64,000 nucleotides of DNA, taken from NCBI GenBank assembly GCA_020080175.1, contig JAGHQL010000072.1:1-64000 (forward strand). Direction: 5' to 3'. The notes beneath the pieces were generated by a model. The model saw only the letters and a program-made list of their open reading frames with translations, was not told the DNA's origin and searched no databases. Made by a program: the position numbers and the translations under genes. This DNA is from Glutinoglossum americanum (taxonomy: Eukaryota > Ascomycota > Geoglossomycetes > Geoglossales > Geoglossaceae). Of this stretch, positions 10,896-20,771 are shown piece by piece (within the stretch, counting starts at the first letter, position 1; every line of letters starts with the position of its first letter).

Positions 10896-12218
10896 TCAAA
10901 ACCAGGCCCAATCAAAAGCAGAAACCCTCCCATTGGTCGAATCTTTCCGACTCGCCTTATTCATATCCAATGCTTCCGCCCTGAGTCTCTCCCAGTCCGC
11001 CTCCAACCCCACTCCCCGCAGGGTCTCATCCAACTTCCTGACTCGGTCATTGGCAGCCTCCACGAAGGTTTCCGCGTGTTCCAAAACCAGGTCGGTATCA
11101 ACAATGGTTTTCCCCATGTCCCTAAGGGACACGACTAGTCCCTTTTGCTCCCTTGACAGTTTCTCCGCATGTTCGAAAACGCTTTTGAGCTCGGCAAAGT
11201 ATCCTGCCGAGATCGCGTAGCTTTCCGCAGAAGCCCTCAGTGCTGTCCTGGTTTGCTTTTCGAGGATCTGGTTTTGCTTTTCGAGGGTCTTGATGCGGTT
11301 TAAGAGGTCATTATATGACGGTTTTCCGACTCCGCTGGGTGTTCCTCCCTGGTCACATCGGCTGGCTAAGGAACCAAAACCTGCCAGGAACTCTCCATCG
11401 CTTCCCTTCGCTCGACGCGCCCAACCCACCCCAAACGGGTTTCTCCCCCGTTCCCGGTCTGACTCTCTATCTTGCACTTGGGCCGGCTGGATTGCTCTGC
11501 CTCGGTCTGGGGTAGACAAGCCGGCCTTCCTCTGATCTAGCCTTGCACTCTTAGTATGGCTCTTTTTCGATCTATGGTCGGATTCTGATTCTCCACCCGT
11601 CGGAGTTTCGTCTCGCGTCGCTCTTAGCGGAGTCTGCGCTGATTGCCGTTGCTTTTTGACTAAAGAGGACTGGCCTAAAGACGATCGCCCGTCCAGAGTC
11701 TTCCGCTTGCTCGCGGTTTTGGCGCCTCCTTTTTGGTCCTTAGGTGATTCCTCTTGCTTAACGGGGGCTGTGTCATCTGAGCCAGACTCGCTACTAGTCT
11801 CGCCAGTCAATTTCCGAGCATCAAGTCTCGCAGTCGGCTTTTCAATGTGGTGATAGCGGTCGTTGTCAGAACGAGGCCGGTGGCCCCTTAACTCGTAGTC
11901 GCGAAAGACGTATATACGTCCTTTCCTATCTAGCGACGGGGGACCAACGTTCGGTCGACGTTTCGAGAGACTGCCATCTGAAACAAAGTCGAAATCCCAA
12001 TGGAAATTGCACTCAGAATTCTTGATCCCAGCCTTCACAATTAAAGTCACAATCTCGTCCGTTAGGCGTACCCTACTGGGAATTCCCCTGTAGTCAGAGG
12101 CGGTAATTTTAACGTTTTTGTCGGAGAATAGCTGGTAGTTTGGGAAGTCCCTTCGCTCAACCTGGCCGTCGTCGGGATTGTATTCATCTGGTGCGATGAG
12201 TACCTTGCGTAGGCTCAT
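10896..12218 (-). CDS. Orphan protein with C-terminal coiled coil
   Basis: Uninterrupted frame of 440 codons; family not recognised. Seen: a folded-looking N-terminus of about 130 residues with aromatic and charged mix (YQLFSDKNVKITASDYRG; CNFHWDFDFVSDGS; GRIYVFRDYEL), a long low-complexity basic/Ser-rich middle (about 130-290, with KKQRQS and SKKSHTKS patches that could serve as nuclear signals), and a helical C-terminus (about 300-415) starting NRIKTLEKQNQILEKQTR with heptad spacing. No transmembrane segment. It sits alone between repeats, with a 55-58 bp minisatellite just upstream of its start. The clean 1.3 kb frame argues that it is a real gene. DNA-associated or scaffolding function is only a guess from composition. 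Confidence 0.65.
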   Translation of the reverse strand: MSLRKVLIAPDEYNPDDGQVERRDFPNYQLFSDKNVKITASDYRGIPSRVRLTDEIVTLIVKAGIKNSECNFHWDFDFVSDGSLSKRRPNVGPPSLDRKGRIYVFRDYELRGHRPRSDNDRYHHIEKPTARLDARKLTGETSSESGSDDTAPVKQEESPKDQKGGAKTASKRKTLDGRSSLGQSSLVKKQRQSAQTPLRATRDETPTGGESESDHRSKKSHTKSARLDQRKAGLSTPDRGRAIQPAQVQDRESDRERGRNPFGVGWARRAKGSDGEFLAGFGSLASRCDQGGTPSGVGKPSYNDLLNRIKTLEKQNQILEKQTRTALRASAESYAISAGYFAELKSVFEHAEKLSREQKGLVVSLRDMGKTIVDTDLVLEHAETFVEAANDRVRKLDETLRGVGLEADWERLRAEALDMNKASRKDSTNGRVSAFDWAWF

Positions 12219-12346
12219 CTTTACGGTTTTTTGAAGCGTTCGAGAAAGGGATTCGTTTAAAGTCGCGTATGGTGCTCAAAATAAAACCTGAACCAAGAGT
12301 GAGACGACTCCGTAGTGCGGCGAAGGCGGACGATGAGCTCAAACGA

Positions 12347-12632
12347 TGTAGGTTGGAAGAAGAAGAAGCTTGAAGGCGGTAGGTTGTTGTAGCTAGATAT
12401 ATGTAGGTTGGAAGAAGAAGAAAGCTTGAAGGTGGTAGGTTGCTGTGGCTAGATATATGTAGGTTGGAAGAAGAAGAAAGCTTGAAGGCGGTGGGTTGCT
12501 GTGGCTAGATATATATGTAGGTTGGAAGAAGAAGAAAGCTTGAAGGTGGCGGGTTGCTGTAACCAAATATATGTAGGTTGGAAGAAGAAAGCTTGAAGAT
12601 GGTGGGTTGCCGTAGCCAAATATATGTAGGTA
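12347..12632 (+). repeat. Minisatellite, five copies of a 55-58 bp unit
   Basis: Copies begin at about 12347, 12402, 12458, 12516 and 12572, with a partial sixth at 12625. Each starts TGTAGGTTGGAAGAAGAA, passes AAGCTTGAAGG and ends in a variable AGATATATA or CAAATATA junction. Copy-to-copy differences are point changes plus small changes in GAA and TA counts. It lies 130-410 bp upstream of the orphan gene's start codon. Confidence 0.92.
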
Positions 12633-12929
12633 AGAGGTGAGTGAAGTCGAACTGAGGATGAAGTGAGTACTCACCCTTTTAAGAAAACCACATATACCGA
12701 AAATTGACTTGAGAATAATTGTTTTCTTGGTTAAAGGCAATCACTTCTTTTCCCAAAATGTTTTTCAAAATCCAGATCACTCGAGATCTCCGATTTGAAG
12801 CTCTTGCTTTAAATCTCTCGGTCGCTTTAGGTGCCAATTCCCTAATCGCCTCGCCGGACTCGGAAGAATAACAGTCCTGGGTATCTAAAATCTGTTTTTA
12901 TATTGATTCGCGGTTAGCATACGAGGAGA

Positions 12930-12963
12930 AACGGCTCTAGTGTTGACCCACTGAACGCCATCG
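12930..12963 (+). repeat. Dispersed repeat word, copy 1
   Basis: CGGCTCTAGTGTTGAC followed by a similar 17-bp stretch is shared, in the same orientation, with 61747-61780. The first 16 bases are identical; several of the later differences are C/T or G/A transitions. Confidence 0.45.
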
Positions 12964-13231
12964 GACCTCGGAACTGTGATCTGATTAGCTGCCTCCACAC
13001 AATTGTAGTATCTCTTCCCAATTTAAATTTGTCAGACCAGCAATGGCCAGAGGCGAGTTGACTAGATTCCCTGCCGGAAACTAATCTGAAGAAAAGCCAT
13101 AAGCTAAATTCTTGAACTAATATGATATTGATACCAGCCCTGAGAAGAGCAAAACTAAAGTATGTGATATTAAAACCTCTCGCCAGACCAGACTGTAGAA
13201 TGAAACTAGAAAGCTAAATTGACTGCTAAGA

Positions 13232-13850
13232 ACTTTGATGCAAAGGCTGATAGCTTTCGTCTTTGATATCCTCCAGCTCCGCACTCACTAAAGTCTCCCG
13301 ATATCTGAAAACTGCCAACTCTTTAATTTTATGCTTTAGGAGAGTTTGGTAGTTGCTCAAGTTGAATGAGATCGAACGTTCATTCTCCGGGGCGATGGCG
13401 AATAGTACGAGAGTTTTGGATACCTGAGGTATTAGCTAAGAGGATCAATACAAATTATTTGAAGAGAGATGTCAAACTTTCGATCGCCATTAAGACCAAG
13501 ACCATCCTATAATCGGATAAACTCCTTAAATGGCATTTGAATAGAAAAGGGCTTCTCATAGACACCCGAAAGAACAGACGAGTTTGCTCCCAAACGCCAG
13601 GAATTGAAGCATTCTAGATTCGCGCGAACCCGATCATAAGCTGAGTCGGATATTTGAAGGTGATCATCTGCTAAACCAGATCTCTCGGAGGTGCAGCGCT
13701 CTTTTGCCACAGGAATTTCGTCTTCTAGTGGGGCGGACTTCCGAACCCGGTCGGTAGGCGAAAGAGCAGAGCGGTGAAGGAGAGAGGCCCAATAGCCCTC
13801 TGTATCCTGGGCTAGCGAAGTCTCTATCCATGGTATTGTATTTTGTTGGT
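13232..13850 (-). pseudogene. Possible broken gene fragment, unknown family
   Basis: Minus-strand frame from about 13850 to 13508 with protein-like content (WIETSLAQDTEGYWASLL; FNSWRLGANSSVLSGVYEKP) can be joined by a plausible intron (about 13526-13437, weak GTTTAT donor, CTCAG acceptor) to a second piece (VSKTLVLFAIAPENERSI; LKHKIKELAVFRYRETLV) ending at about 13232. No in-frame ATG lies between an upstream TAA and the first piece; the only ATG nearby (about 13831, good context) is in a different frame that soon ends. Either a 5' exon is missing from my model, or the gene is dead. No recognised domain. Confidence 0.3.
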
Positions 13851-13986
13851 GATGATAATAGAAAGAGGGTCGTTAAGGGGAGAAGGGAAGGATTAGAGTG
13901 AGGAAAGGAAAGAGTGGCGTGGTGGGGAAATATCCGCTAACCCTTATTGGGCCAATCGTGGAAACGGCCGGCCAAACCTCCACAAC

Positions 13987-14019
13987 CAACTCAGTCGAGT
14001 AAATCGGATTTGGATCTTG
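13987..14019 (+). repeat. Right copy of the 32-bp direct repeat
   Basis: Contains TCAGTCGAGTAAATCGG and GATTTGGATCTT; about 28 of 32 bases match the copy at 10624. The two are 3.36 kb apart. Confidence 0.5.
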
Positions 14020-14195
14020 AAATAAACTAATCGTAGGATAGCCCAATGCCCACTTCTATGCCAGTCCTCCACCCCTAGTATCTAGTTTTGATTCCCAAAA
14101 GGAAAATATCCCATAGGCTAGAACAATAGCCGGAGAAACCCCTTTAATAGTAGAAAAGGAAAGGAAAACGAAGTGCGATTCTGGAAAAACAGTCC

Positions 14196-17058
14196 TTATA
14201 TCCTCAGCCCCTTGGTGAAGAGCCACAGGATAATAGGAACAATAACATTGTCATTTCCGCCCGTCAATACGGCTTCCGTCAAACTAGCCCCACAGGCAGC
14301 AACGCCTATTTTCCCAATTGACATCAGCAACCCGTCTTCACTGCCACCCGCCCAACCCCCCAACACGAGCCAATACTTCGCAAAAGCCAGCCCCACAGAC
14401 ACAGCAACCGCAAACGCCACACTCCCTTCGATGCTTTTCCCCCCACCCCATACCCACTTGCTCCTCCCAAACCGTCTCCCAACGAGCGACGCCGCTGCGT
14501 CCCCCATGCCTACGCATACCACCCCACTAACCATCCCCACCTCCCTCCGCCCTACATCCCAGCCCTTCCAGCACCCCAGCCCAGATCGCTTGATGCCGGC
14601 GAGAGACAACCAGAGTGGTATGGCGCATCCAATCAGGAGGAATATGTGTGAGACAACCACGGGACCCCTCAGGTCCCGGCCATCGACGTAGGGGGTGAGA
14701 AATTGAGCGAGGGGTTTTGAAAGAGGGGGTAGTTGAGAGACGCGGATGAGGTCGAGGAGGAGGAAGATGGCCAGTATTAGTCCCAGAGCTAGGCTCGTGA
14801 ATACCGGATCAATGTATGTGGCAGGCAGCATCATCGCGACCATCATCCCGTGGAAAACCTTCCGTCTCGTGTCAACCTCGACCACATCCCGTAGCCGCAG
14901 CACTGCCAACATCCCAATGGCAAGCACACCTAACCAGTATCCTGAGATTAGTAATCTGGTATTAGCTTCACCGAGTACCCTTCGCCGCAGATACTCCATC
15001 TGATACGCAGGCTGGCGATTACTCTCATAAGTTTCCCACGGAGGTAGACATATCCATCTGTCTAAGTTCCATTCCACCAGCAAAAGTCTCAGGCGTTGTA
15101 CGTTCCCGAAAAGATACCCGATTGCCCATCCGACGGGCTCATTACCGTTCAAGGCAGCCTCACCAATATAGCTTCTGATGCCGACAAGCACAGTCAAGAC
15201 GATTACAAGATACACATAGCCAGCATATAGCCACTTGCGGGTCTTCGCTTGAGCATAGGTAAGTGAAAGAAGAGATTGGATGGTCGAATACGTTCGTCGC
15301 TTGCGACGATCGCGGGACGCAAGTTTTAAGCGTTTTGGCAGAGAGGGCGGTGGAGAAAGCGAGGACAGTGTGTGCCTTCTTTGGGGCAAAAACGGTTGGT
15401 CGACCCCCCCGAGATCTAAGTCTGGGAAGCCAAGCGTCTTCGTTTCCTCGGTAGCAGACCTAGACTCTTTTGCTTCATCGGACACCACTCGGCTTCCATT
15501 TACATTGCACGTCTGCAGTCTCAAATCGTGTCTGCTCCTCCCGCCTCGAAAGCGAAATTGCCCCCTAACATCGCTATCGCCATCGCCATCGTCCTCCACA
15601 TTCTGCTTTCGGCCACGGCGGACTGTTGCAAGCAGATCCAGGAGCGTACTTCTTGCTCTGGCGACCTGAATGGCACGTCTGAACTTCCACTTCGGTACTC
15701 TCGCCAATGCGACCCCCCATCGAAGGACAGGTGCGCATAGAACGAAGACCGTAATGCCACCACCCCACAACAGACTTTTCAAAATTACCGCCTGAGCAGA
15801 CACAGCATGTATAAAAAGATTGATTAACGAAGTCGACAGCAGCTGCAGCTCTGCTTCAAGGAGGCTCGTTGTTGTTAGATAACGCAAAACGGGAAGTAAA
15901 GCTTGGTGCAAGGGATATAAACAAACAAGAACCTCCCGTTCCAGGCCGCACGGCGACGGCATCCTCGGGAAGTATGGAACAAAGGTGTATCTTTCTAGTG
16001 GCAGCGCAATAAATTCAGATGCGATCTGAGGGATTACAGTGGTGAACCAGTGGAGAGTGTTGTAACCAGGTGTTCCTCGGAAACCGGGGAAGAATTGACA
16101 TGGGAGAGACGCAAGACTAAGTGCCAGGTTTGGAGTAAGAAATCTTTGGTCGTCAGCTAGCAGCGCCAGCGCTACATATGCAGGAAGCAAAATTGGGTAT
16201 AGGACTGGAGCGGGATCGAAAGTGGAGGGTATTCGAATATACCCCTTGAGTGGTGGGGCTGAAGGTGGTGGATGATTTCTTTGAGAAAGGAGAATTCGTA
16301 AAGGGTAGAGGAGGAGTATTAACACAACGGCTGCGAAGTGGCATAGCAGCTCAGCTAAAATAAATTGATCTGTCAGCCATGAACATTTCATCAATATTAT
16401 GGGTTCACAAGATTCCCTTACCCCTATGCCAATTTTTCAAAATCCGCATGACGTCCTCTCTACACAACAGCAGTCCCCCAACGCATGCAATGAGACCAAA
16501 CTCTACCCCTCGCCGAATAAACTCAGTCCGCTGTATCCTCTGTGCCCTTTCGACTGCCTTGTTAGCCTCTTTGCTAGCCGGATCATACCGGTCAGCGCCT
16601 GGCCACTCTTTATAGTCCGTTAAGTCTCTAGTTTCATCCCCTCTCAAGTGTGGCGGTGTGAGGGAGCGTTCAATGCCTTCCCCGCGTGTATCTCGAAGGC
16701 CTTTCCTGAGCTTTACTGGTGGTGCGGGCAAACCCCTCAGAAAGGTATAGCTCTCGTCATCCGCTTCCGTCCCGCTATCACTAAGAGACCTGAAATCTCT
16801 TTGATGCCGCCGGCCAGTATGGTTGCGCTTTGCTTCGTCTCCGGAGCCCCTGTCAGAAGGGTATGGGGACGGTGTCAAGACCGCAAAATCACTATGATCC
16901 CCGCTAAAATCGGGCCGCTCTTGCCAACGGGACGGTTCAATCTTCCGCCTCCGGTATGGGTGGGGAGATCGTGAGAGCTGTCTTAGTGAAGGACCTGGGG
17001 AAATATCTCCTTGCACGCCCGATTGCGCGTCCGCAGAATCTAGCCACTGAGGTGCCAT
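14196..17058 (-). CDS. SEC59: Dolichol kinase
   Basis: CTP-dependent phosphorylation of dolichol in the ER membrane, the last step in making the dolichyl phosphate used for N-glycans, O-mannosylation and GPI anchors. Two exons, 17058-16422 and 16354-14196, joined in frame across a 67-nt GTAAGG...TTTTAG intron (931 aa). Seen: a disordered N-terminus of about 190 residues with the fungal SDSGTEADDESYTFLRG box, many hydrophobic membrane segments, and the C-terminal kinase core DVGRREVGMVSG / CVGMGDAAASLVGRRFGRSK / GGGKSIEGSVAF, the CTP-binding signature of the family. It ends in NDNVIVPIILWLF. The yeast protein is much shorter; the extended N-terminus is normal for filamentous fungi. Its start lies 373 bp from the DPH6 stop on the same strand. 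Confidence 0.93.
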
Positions 17059-17431
17059 GAATTCCGCATTCAGCCCGGAAAGGTCCTCCGCGGCTTATTC
17101 CATGGCACGCCGAGTCCTTACTCTATGCACAGGGTGTCTCTAGCCAGTTTCCATCAAAAGAAAAGGCGACGCGATGTTATGATAACATATAGCGCTGGTG
17201 AGGTGAATATGCTGTCCTCTGCGGAAGTGGTGCATTTTTACTCGCGGAAGTTACCGAGACGACATCAACATAAAAGGAATTTGGGTGAATATTTCCTCGA
17301 TCCCTCTCTTAGGATCAAGGGGCACCGAGGACACATACCACCTTTCATTGCCAATATCTACTTTTTCTCACAGTAATTGCGCCTCATAGGACTTGCGCTC
17401 TGCATGTGTGTCCAATACTCCTACAAGGACT
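17059..17431. other. Intergenic between DPH6 and SEC59
   Basis: 373 bp holding the SEC59 promoter and the DPH6 3' flank. No gene seen. Confidence 0.5.
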
Positions 17432-19849
17432 CTAAAGACTTTGACCTTTGACGCTGGATGTTTCACTCCTAACAACCACCCCGGCACCCACTCTTGTCCC
17501 ATCTTTTCCCCAGACACTCCGGCAAGGCATCACAGTAACCGCAGGTAGGTCGCAGAGTGGTGGCGAGGAAGAGTCCCACGCAGCCTCCCAGCCCGGATCC
17601 TTCGCCGTATATAGCGTTATCTGCAATATTTTCTCGCTGCCAACCGTTTGGGGGTGTGACTTGGCGTCCAAGAGCACCATCTGCTCGAGTGCAGACCGGA
17701 ATCTATCATTTGGCAATCCATCACGGATAGTGCCATAAGACATCGCAGTATTCCCGTTGATGAATAGACATTGTTTGAACAATATACAGCAGTTGCTTCC
17801 TATTTCTATCTCATCCGATATCCGTATCCGGCCAGGACCCGACACACCCAGTGCCGACCACTCTATGTGGCTGCCACGAGGGAGCTCGTCAACTTCCACC
17901 GCGAAGAATGGCGACGTTGGCACCAGCGATCCAGTAGCATCGATGAGTTCGAAGTTAGGCAAGAGGCTCCTAGTCATCCCATTGCCTAATATGGCATTAG
18001 CTCCACCATACTTCCGGTCCCAGATATCTACTATCGCCTCCTCTTCTTGGCCTCCACTGCCAGCATCGCAGACACCCCAGCGCGCGGAGTTCCTTTCCTC
18101 CCACACTCTCCCCGCAATCACGGCTCTGCGACGAATGTCAGGGTGTCTAGCAATGAATGCAACCCCTCCAGTCCACCACTTCGCACACATAGATTCCCCA
18201 ATTCTCCAAAGATGCTGTAATGCCAGCGCGACCTGGAATCGGAAAGAAAATAGGTCCCCCAATTCATGCCCAACGAGATTGGGAGGCTCCATAGTAGCCG
18301 GTTCAAGCGGGATTTGTCCCGCAACGTATATCAAGGAATCACTTGCGGAGTCGGCCCGACACACACCATCCTGGTTGAGCTGCAGCGGACAGGCAATCGC
18401 TTGGGAATACGGCCCAATATTCGCCGGAGCCCAGTAAGACCTAGACTGTACGTGTAGCCCCTCCCTAAACTCCCGTTGCCCAAGATCGACAACTGCAGAT
18501 AGCAACACGTGGATGCCTCCTCTCAAAAACTCTCCACATGCGACCGTAGCCCTAGCCGGAGGATTAGGTCTCGCGAACAGAGTAGAGTAGGCCTTGTTGA
18601 CACACGGGAACGAAGCCATAGAGCGGAGTAGTATGGTGGCGTGCGCTATATCGTCTGGGGTCTTATCTTCCGACTCCAGCAAGGTTCTCAAACGCTTAAC
18701 GACGTCTGCAATTTCGGTCTCCACAGATCCTCGCTCCCTTTTATCAGCGACCATATTTGAAATAAACAAAGCGGCCTCGCCTCTCCTTACAACCCAAGTA
18801 TCTCCTACGACCAGATCCCCTCCACAAACAGTTTCCCGAGGTTGAATCGAATTCAGGCCCGCATCGACTTCCCCTCCAATATCTATGGACCTAATGGCCT
18901 TATCAAAATCAGCACCCAAGAGTTTAGGAATATGAAGATTCCCAAAAGCCCCTAGCCTCTGGGATCCTTCTGCAGGACTTAGAGTCGGCGAAATACACTC
19001 CTTTGCCACCAGTGATGCACCAGTAAATTTGAGATATGCAGAACCCCCGCCGCCATGAACTATGACACGATCTTGGCCTCCGATATCAATCCTCTTCTTC
19101 CACAACGGGGGTGGCCCATCAACCACCAACGTTTCGTACTCTCCACCTTCCCCTAACACAGCACCACCCCCTAACCCCCCAAACCTTTCCATTGCTCTCA
19201 ACAGCCTCCTTGTCGTCCGTTGTTCCGCCACATTCTCCCACAAAAAGCTGGGGTCTAGCCCACCAGAAGCAACTTTGATAATTCTAGCATCCTGGCCGAC
19301 GGCTCTCATGTCATCTAGAAGCGATGTCTCCAGCCCGCAACCTAAATGCGGATATTGCCAGAGATAAGACAATGGCACCAGCCCCAATCTCACAGCGACT
19401 GATTCCACGCGGGTTCGCTGATAATCCGAAAGGATAGCACCCGTGCTGATAGCATTCGCTGCCGGATAATCTAATAGTATTCTCTGCAGGAGAGGGACAA
19501 GTGATTCCGTCTCATCGACAGGCCATGACGACACACTGGGTTGGTCATCTCCCGGAGGACGATAGTTCTTTCCCGCGTTTAGTGTAGTTCCTACTATTGG
19601 CTGCCGGTATAGCGGGATTCCAAGTGCTCCCCCATAAAGTCGGATAACCGTATGGCCTACAGTCTGGTACATAAAGCTATTCAGGTCATCAGTTGGTTGC
19701 TCTTCAGCATCTGTCCCATTTTCAGATGGAAGCGGCGGATGGAGGTTTGCAAGAGCGATGACGCTATGCCCATTTGCCAGACAGTGAAGGATTGAGAAGA
19801 AAGAATCTTTTCCCCCCGATATTAGCGCGATCACGTTGAGTGTTCCCAT
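17432..19849 (-). CDS. DPH6: Diphthine-ammonia ligase with RidA domains
   Basis: ATP-dependent amidation of diphthine to diphthamide on elongation factor 2, the final step of the pathway. Single exon, 805 aa. Seen: N-terminal ATP-pyrophosphatase domain starting MGTLNVIALISGGKDSFF (PP-loop SGGKDS), YLWQYPHLGCG, and GEGGEYETLVVDGPPPLW near residues 235-255; then two YjgF/RidA-like domains, the second with YWAPANIGPYSQAI and YVAGQIPLEP. This N-ligase plus two RidA layout and length match the yeast Dph6 type, longer than the animal enzyme. A second diphthamide gene (DPH4) lies 18 kb away. The ATG at 19849 starts directly on the conserved beta strand, so the start is secure. Confidence 0.95.
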   Translation of the reverse strand: MGTLNVIALISGGKDSFFSILHCLANGHSVIALANLHPPLPSENGTDAEEQPTDDLNSFMYQTVGHTVIRLYGGALGIPLYRQPIVGTTLNAGKNYRPPGDDQPSVSSWPVDETESLVPLLQRILLDYPAANAISTGAILSDYQRTRVESVAVRLGLVPLSYLWQYPHLGCGLETSLLDDMRAVGQDARIIKVASGGLDPSFLWENVAEQRTTRRLLRAMERFGGLGGGAVLGEGGEYETLVVDGPPPLWKKRIDIGGQDRVIVHGGGGSAYLKFTGASLVAKECISPTLSPAEGSQRLGAFGNLHIPKLLGADFDKAIRSIDIGGEVDAGLNSIQPRETVCGGDLVVGDTWVVRRGEAALFISNMVADKRERGSVETEIADVVKRLRTLLESEDKTPDDIAHATILLRSMASFPCVNKAYSTLFARPNPPARATVACGEFLRGGIHVLLSAVVDLGQREFREGLHVQSRSYWAPANIGPYSQAIACPLQLNQDGVCRADSASDSLIYVAGQIPLEPATMEPPNLVGHELGDLFSFRFQVALALQHLWRIGESMCAKWWTGGVAFIARHPDIRRRAVIAGRVWEERNSARWGVCDAGSGGQEEEAIVDIWDRKYGGANAILGNGMTRSLLPNFELIDATGSLVPTSPFFAVEVDELPRGSHIEWSALGVSGPGRIRISDEIEIGSNCCILFKQCLFINGNTAMSYGTIRDGLPNDRFRSALEQMVLLDAKSHPQTVGSEKILQITLYTAKDPGWEAAWDSSSPPLCDLPAVTVMPCRSVWGKDGTRVGAGVVVRSETSSVKGQSL

Positions 19850-20771
19850 AATGCATCCGAAGCTCGAGAGCTACTCTGTTACGTCCAAGACGAAGCACTG
19901 CGAAGCCCAAACATTTTCGGGATCCTTTGCAGTGCTGACATTAAACACAAGTATACAAGGCATATAAACGTTAGTCACATAACACTAGACAACGGCATGC
20001 CGGGTCTTGTTTTCTTTTTTGGCTTTCAACCATCACTCCTTCAGATTTGAAACTTCACTGTTCACAAGCAGCTGCACAAGGATCATTTTGACGGATAGTG
20101 CCTGCACATGTTCACATCTTTGCTAGCTTTCACATAAAGATACAACCGTTCTACATCCTCTTTGACACAAGCAAATCGCAGGTCGAAAGAAAAAGCTCGA
20201 CGAGGTATGAGAGAAAAATGTGACCGGCACGAAATAATAACGAAGGCAAATAAGGTTGAGAAATACAAGCTCGGAAAGTCGGCCAGCTACCTTCAAAGTT
20301 AAACGAATGTAGAGAAAATTGAGCGCAATTCCGCCTTAATCAAATCCCCAATACACCTCCAAGTCCCCGCCGTGTCCCTAAAAAACACAAGTTCTGCCCA
20401 TTTCCGCAATAAGGCACCGCATGACTTCCATAACAGCAGGACTGAGAGGAGACATGTAAAAGAAGTACAATGAAGAAGTGAATAAGCAAACGAAGGACTT
20501 TTTAATGATAAGTAGCTTTTCCCCGCCTGACTGCAGGCCCCTACTCCGAACGTCGCGCCACCGTCACACACGCCAGAGACCGAATGATACGAATGCCTTG
20601 GTTTGCGAAGTTGGCGGAATGAACAGAATTAAAGGGTGTATGGTGTGTTGTGTCGTTTTACTCGTGTCACACATCTCGATTTCGTAGGTATCAATGTCAG
20701 AGCCCACTTCTATCCCGCATCGCCAACCGCGTTGCCCACACATGGGCGAGATTTTTTTAACGCCTATAGAT
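19850..20771. other. Intergenic between DPH6 and zinc-finger gene
   Basis: About 0.9 kb containing the DPH6 promoter and the 3' UTR of the zinc-finger gene. No coding or RNA gene recognised. Confidence 0.5.

Larger units (their letters stand above)
12219..13231. other. Intergenic between orphan gene and gene fragment
   Basis: Apart from the minisatellite, AT-rich unique sequence without a convincing gene. It contains one copy (12930-12962) of a word repeated at 61747. Confidence 0.4.
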
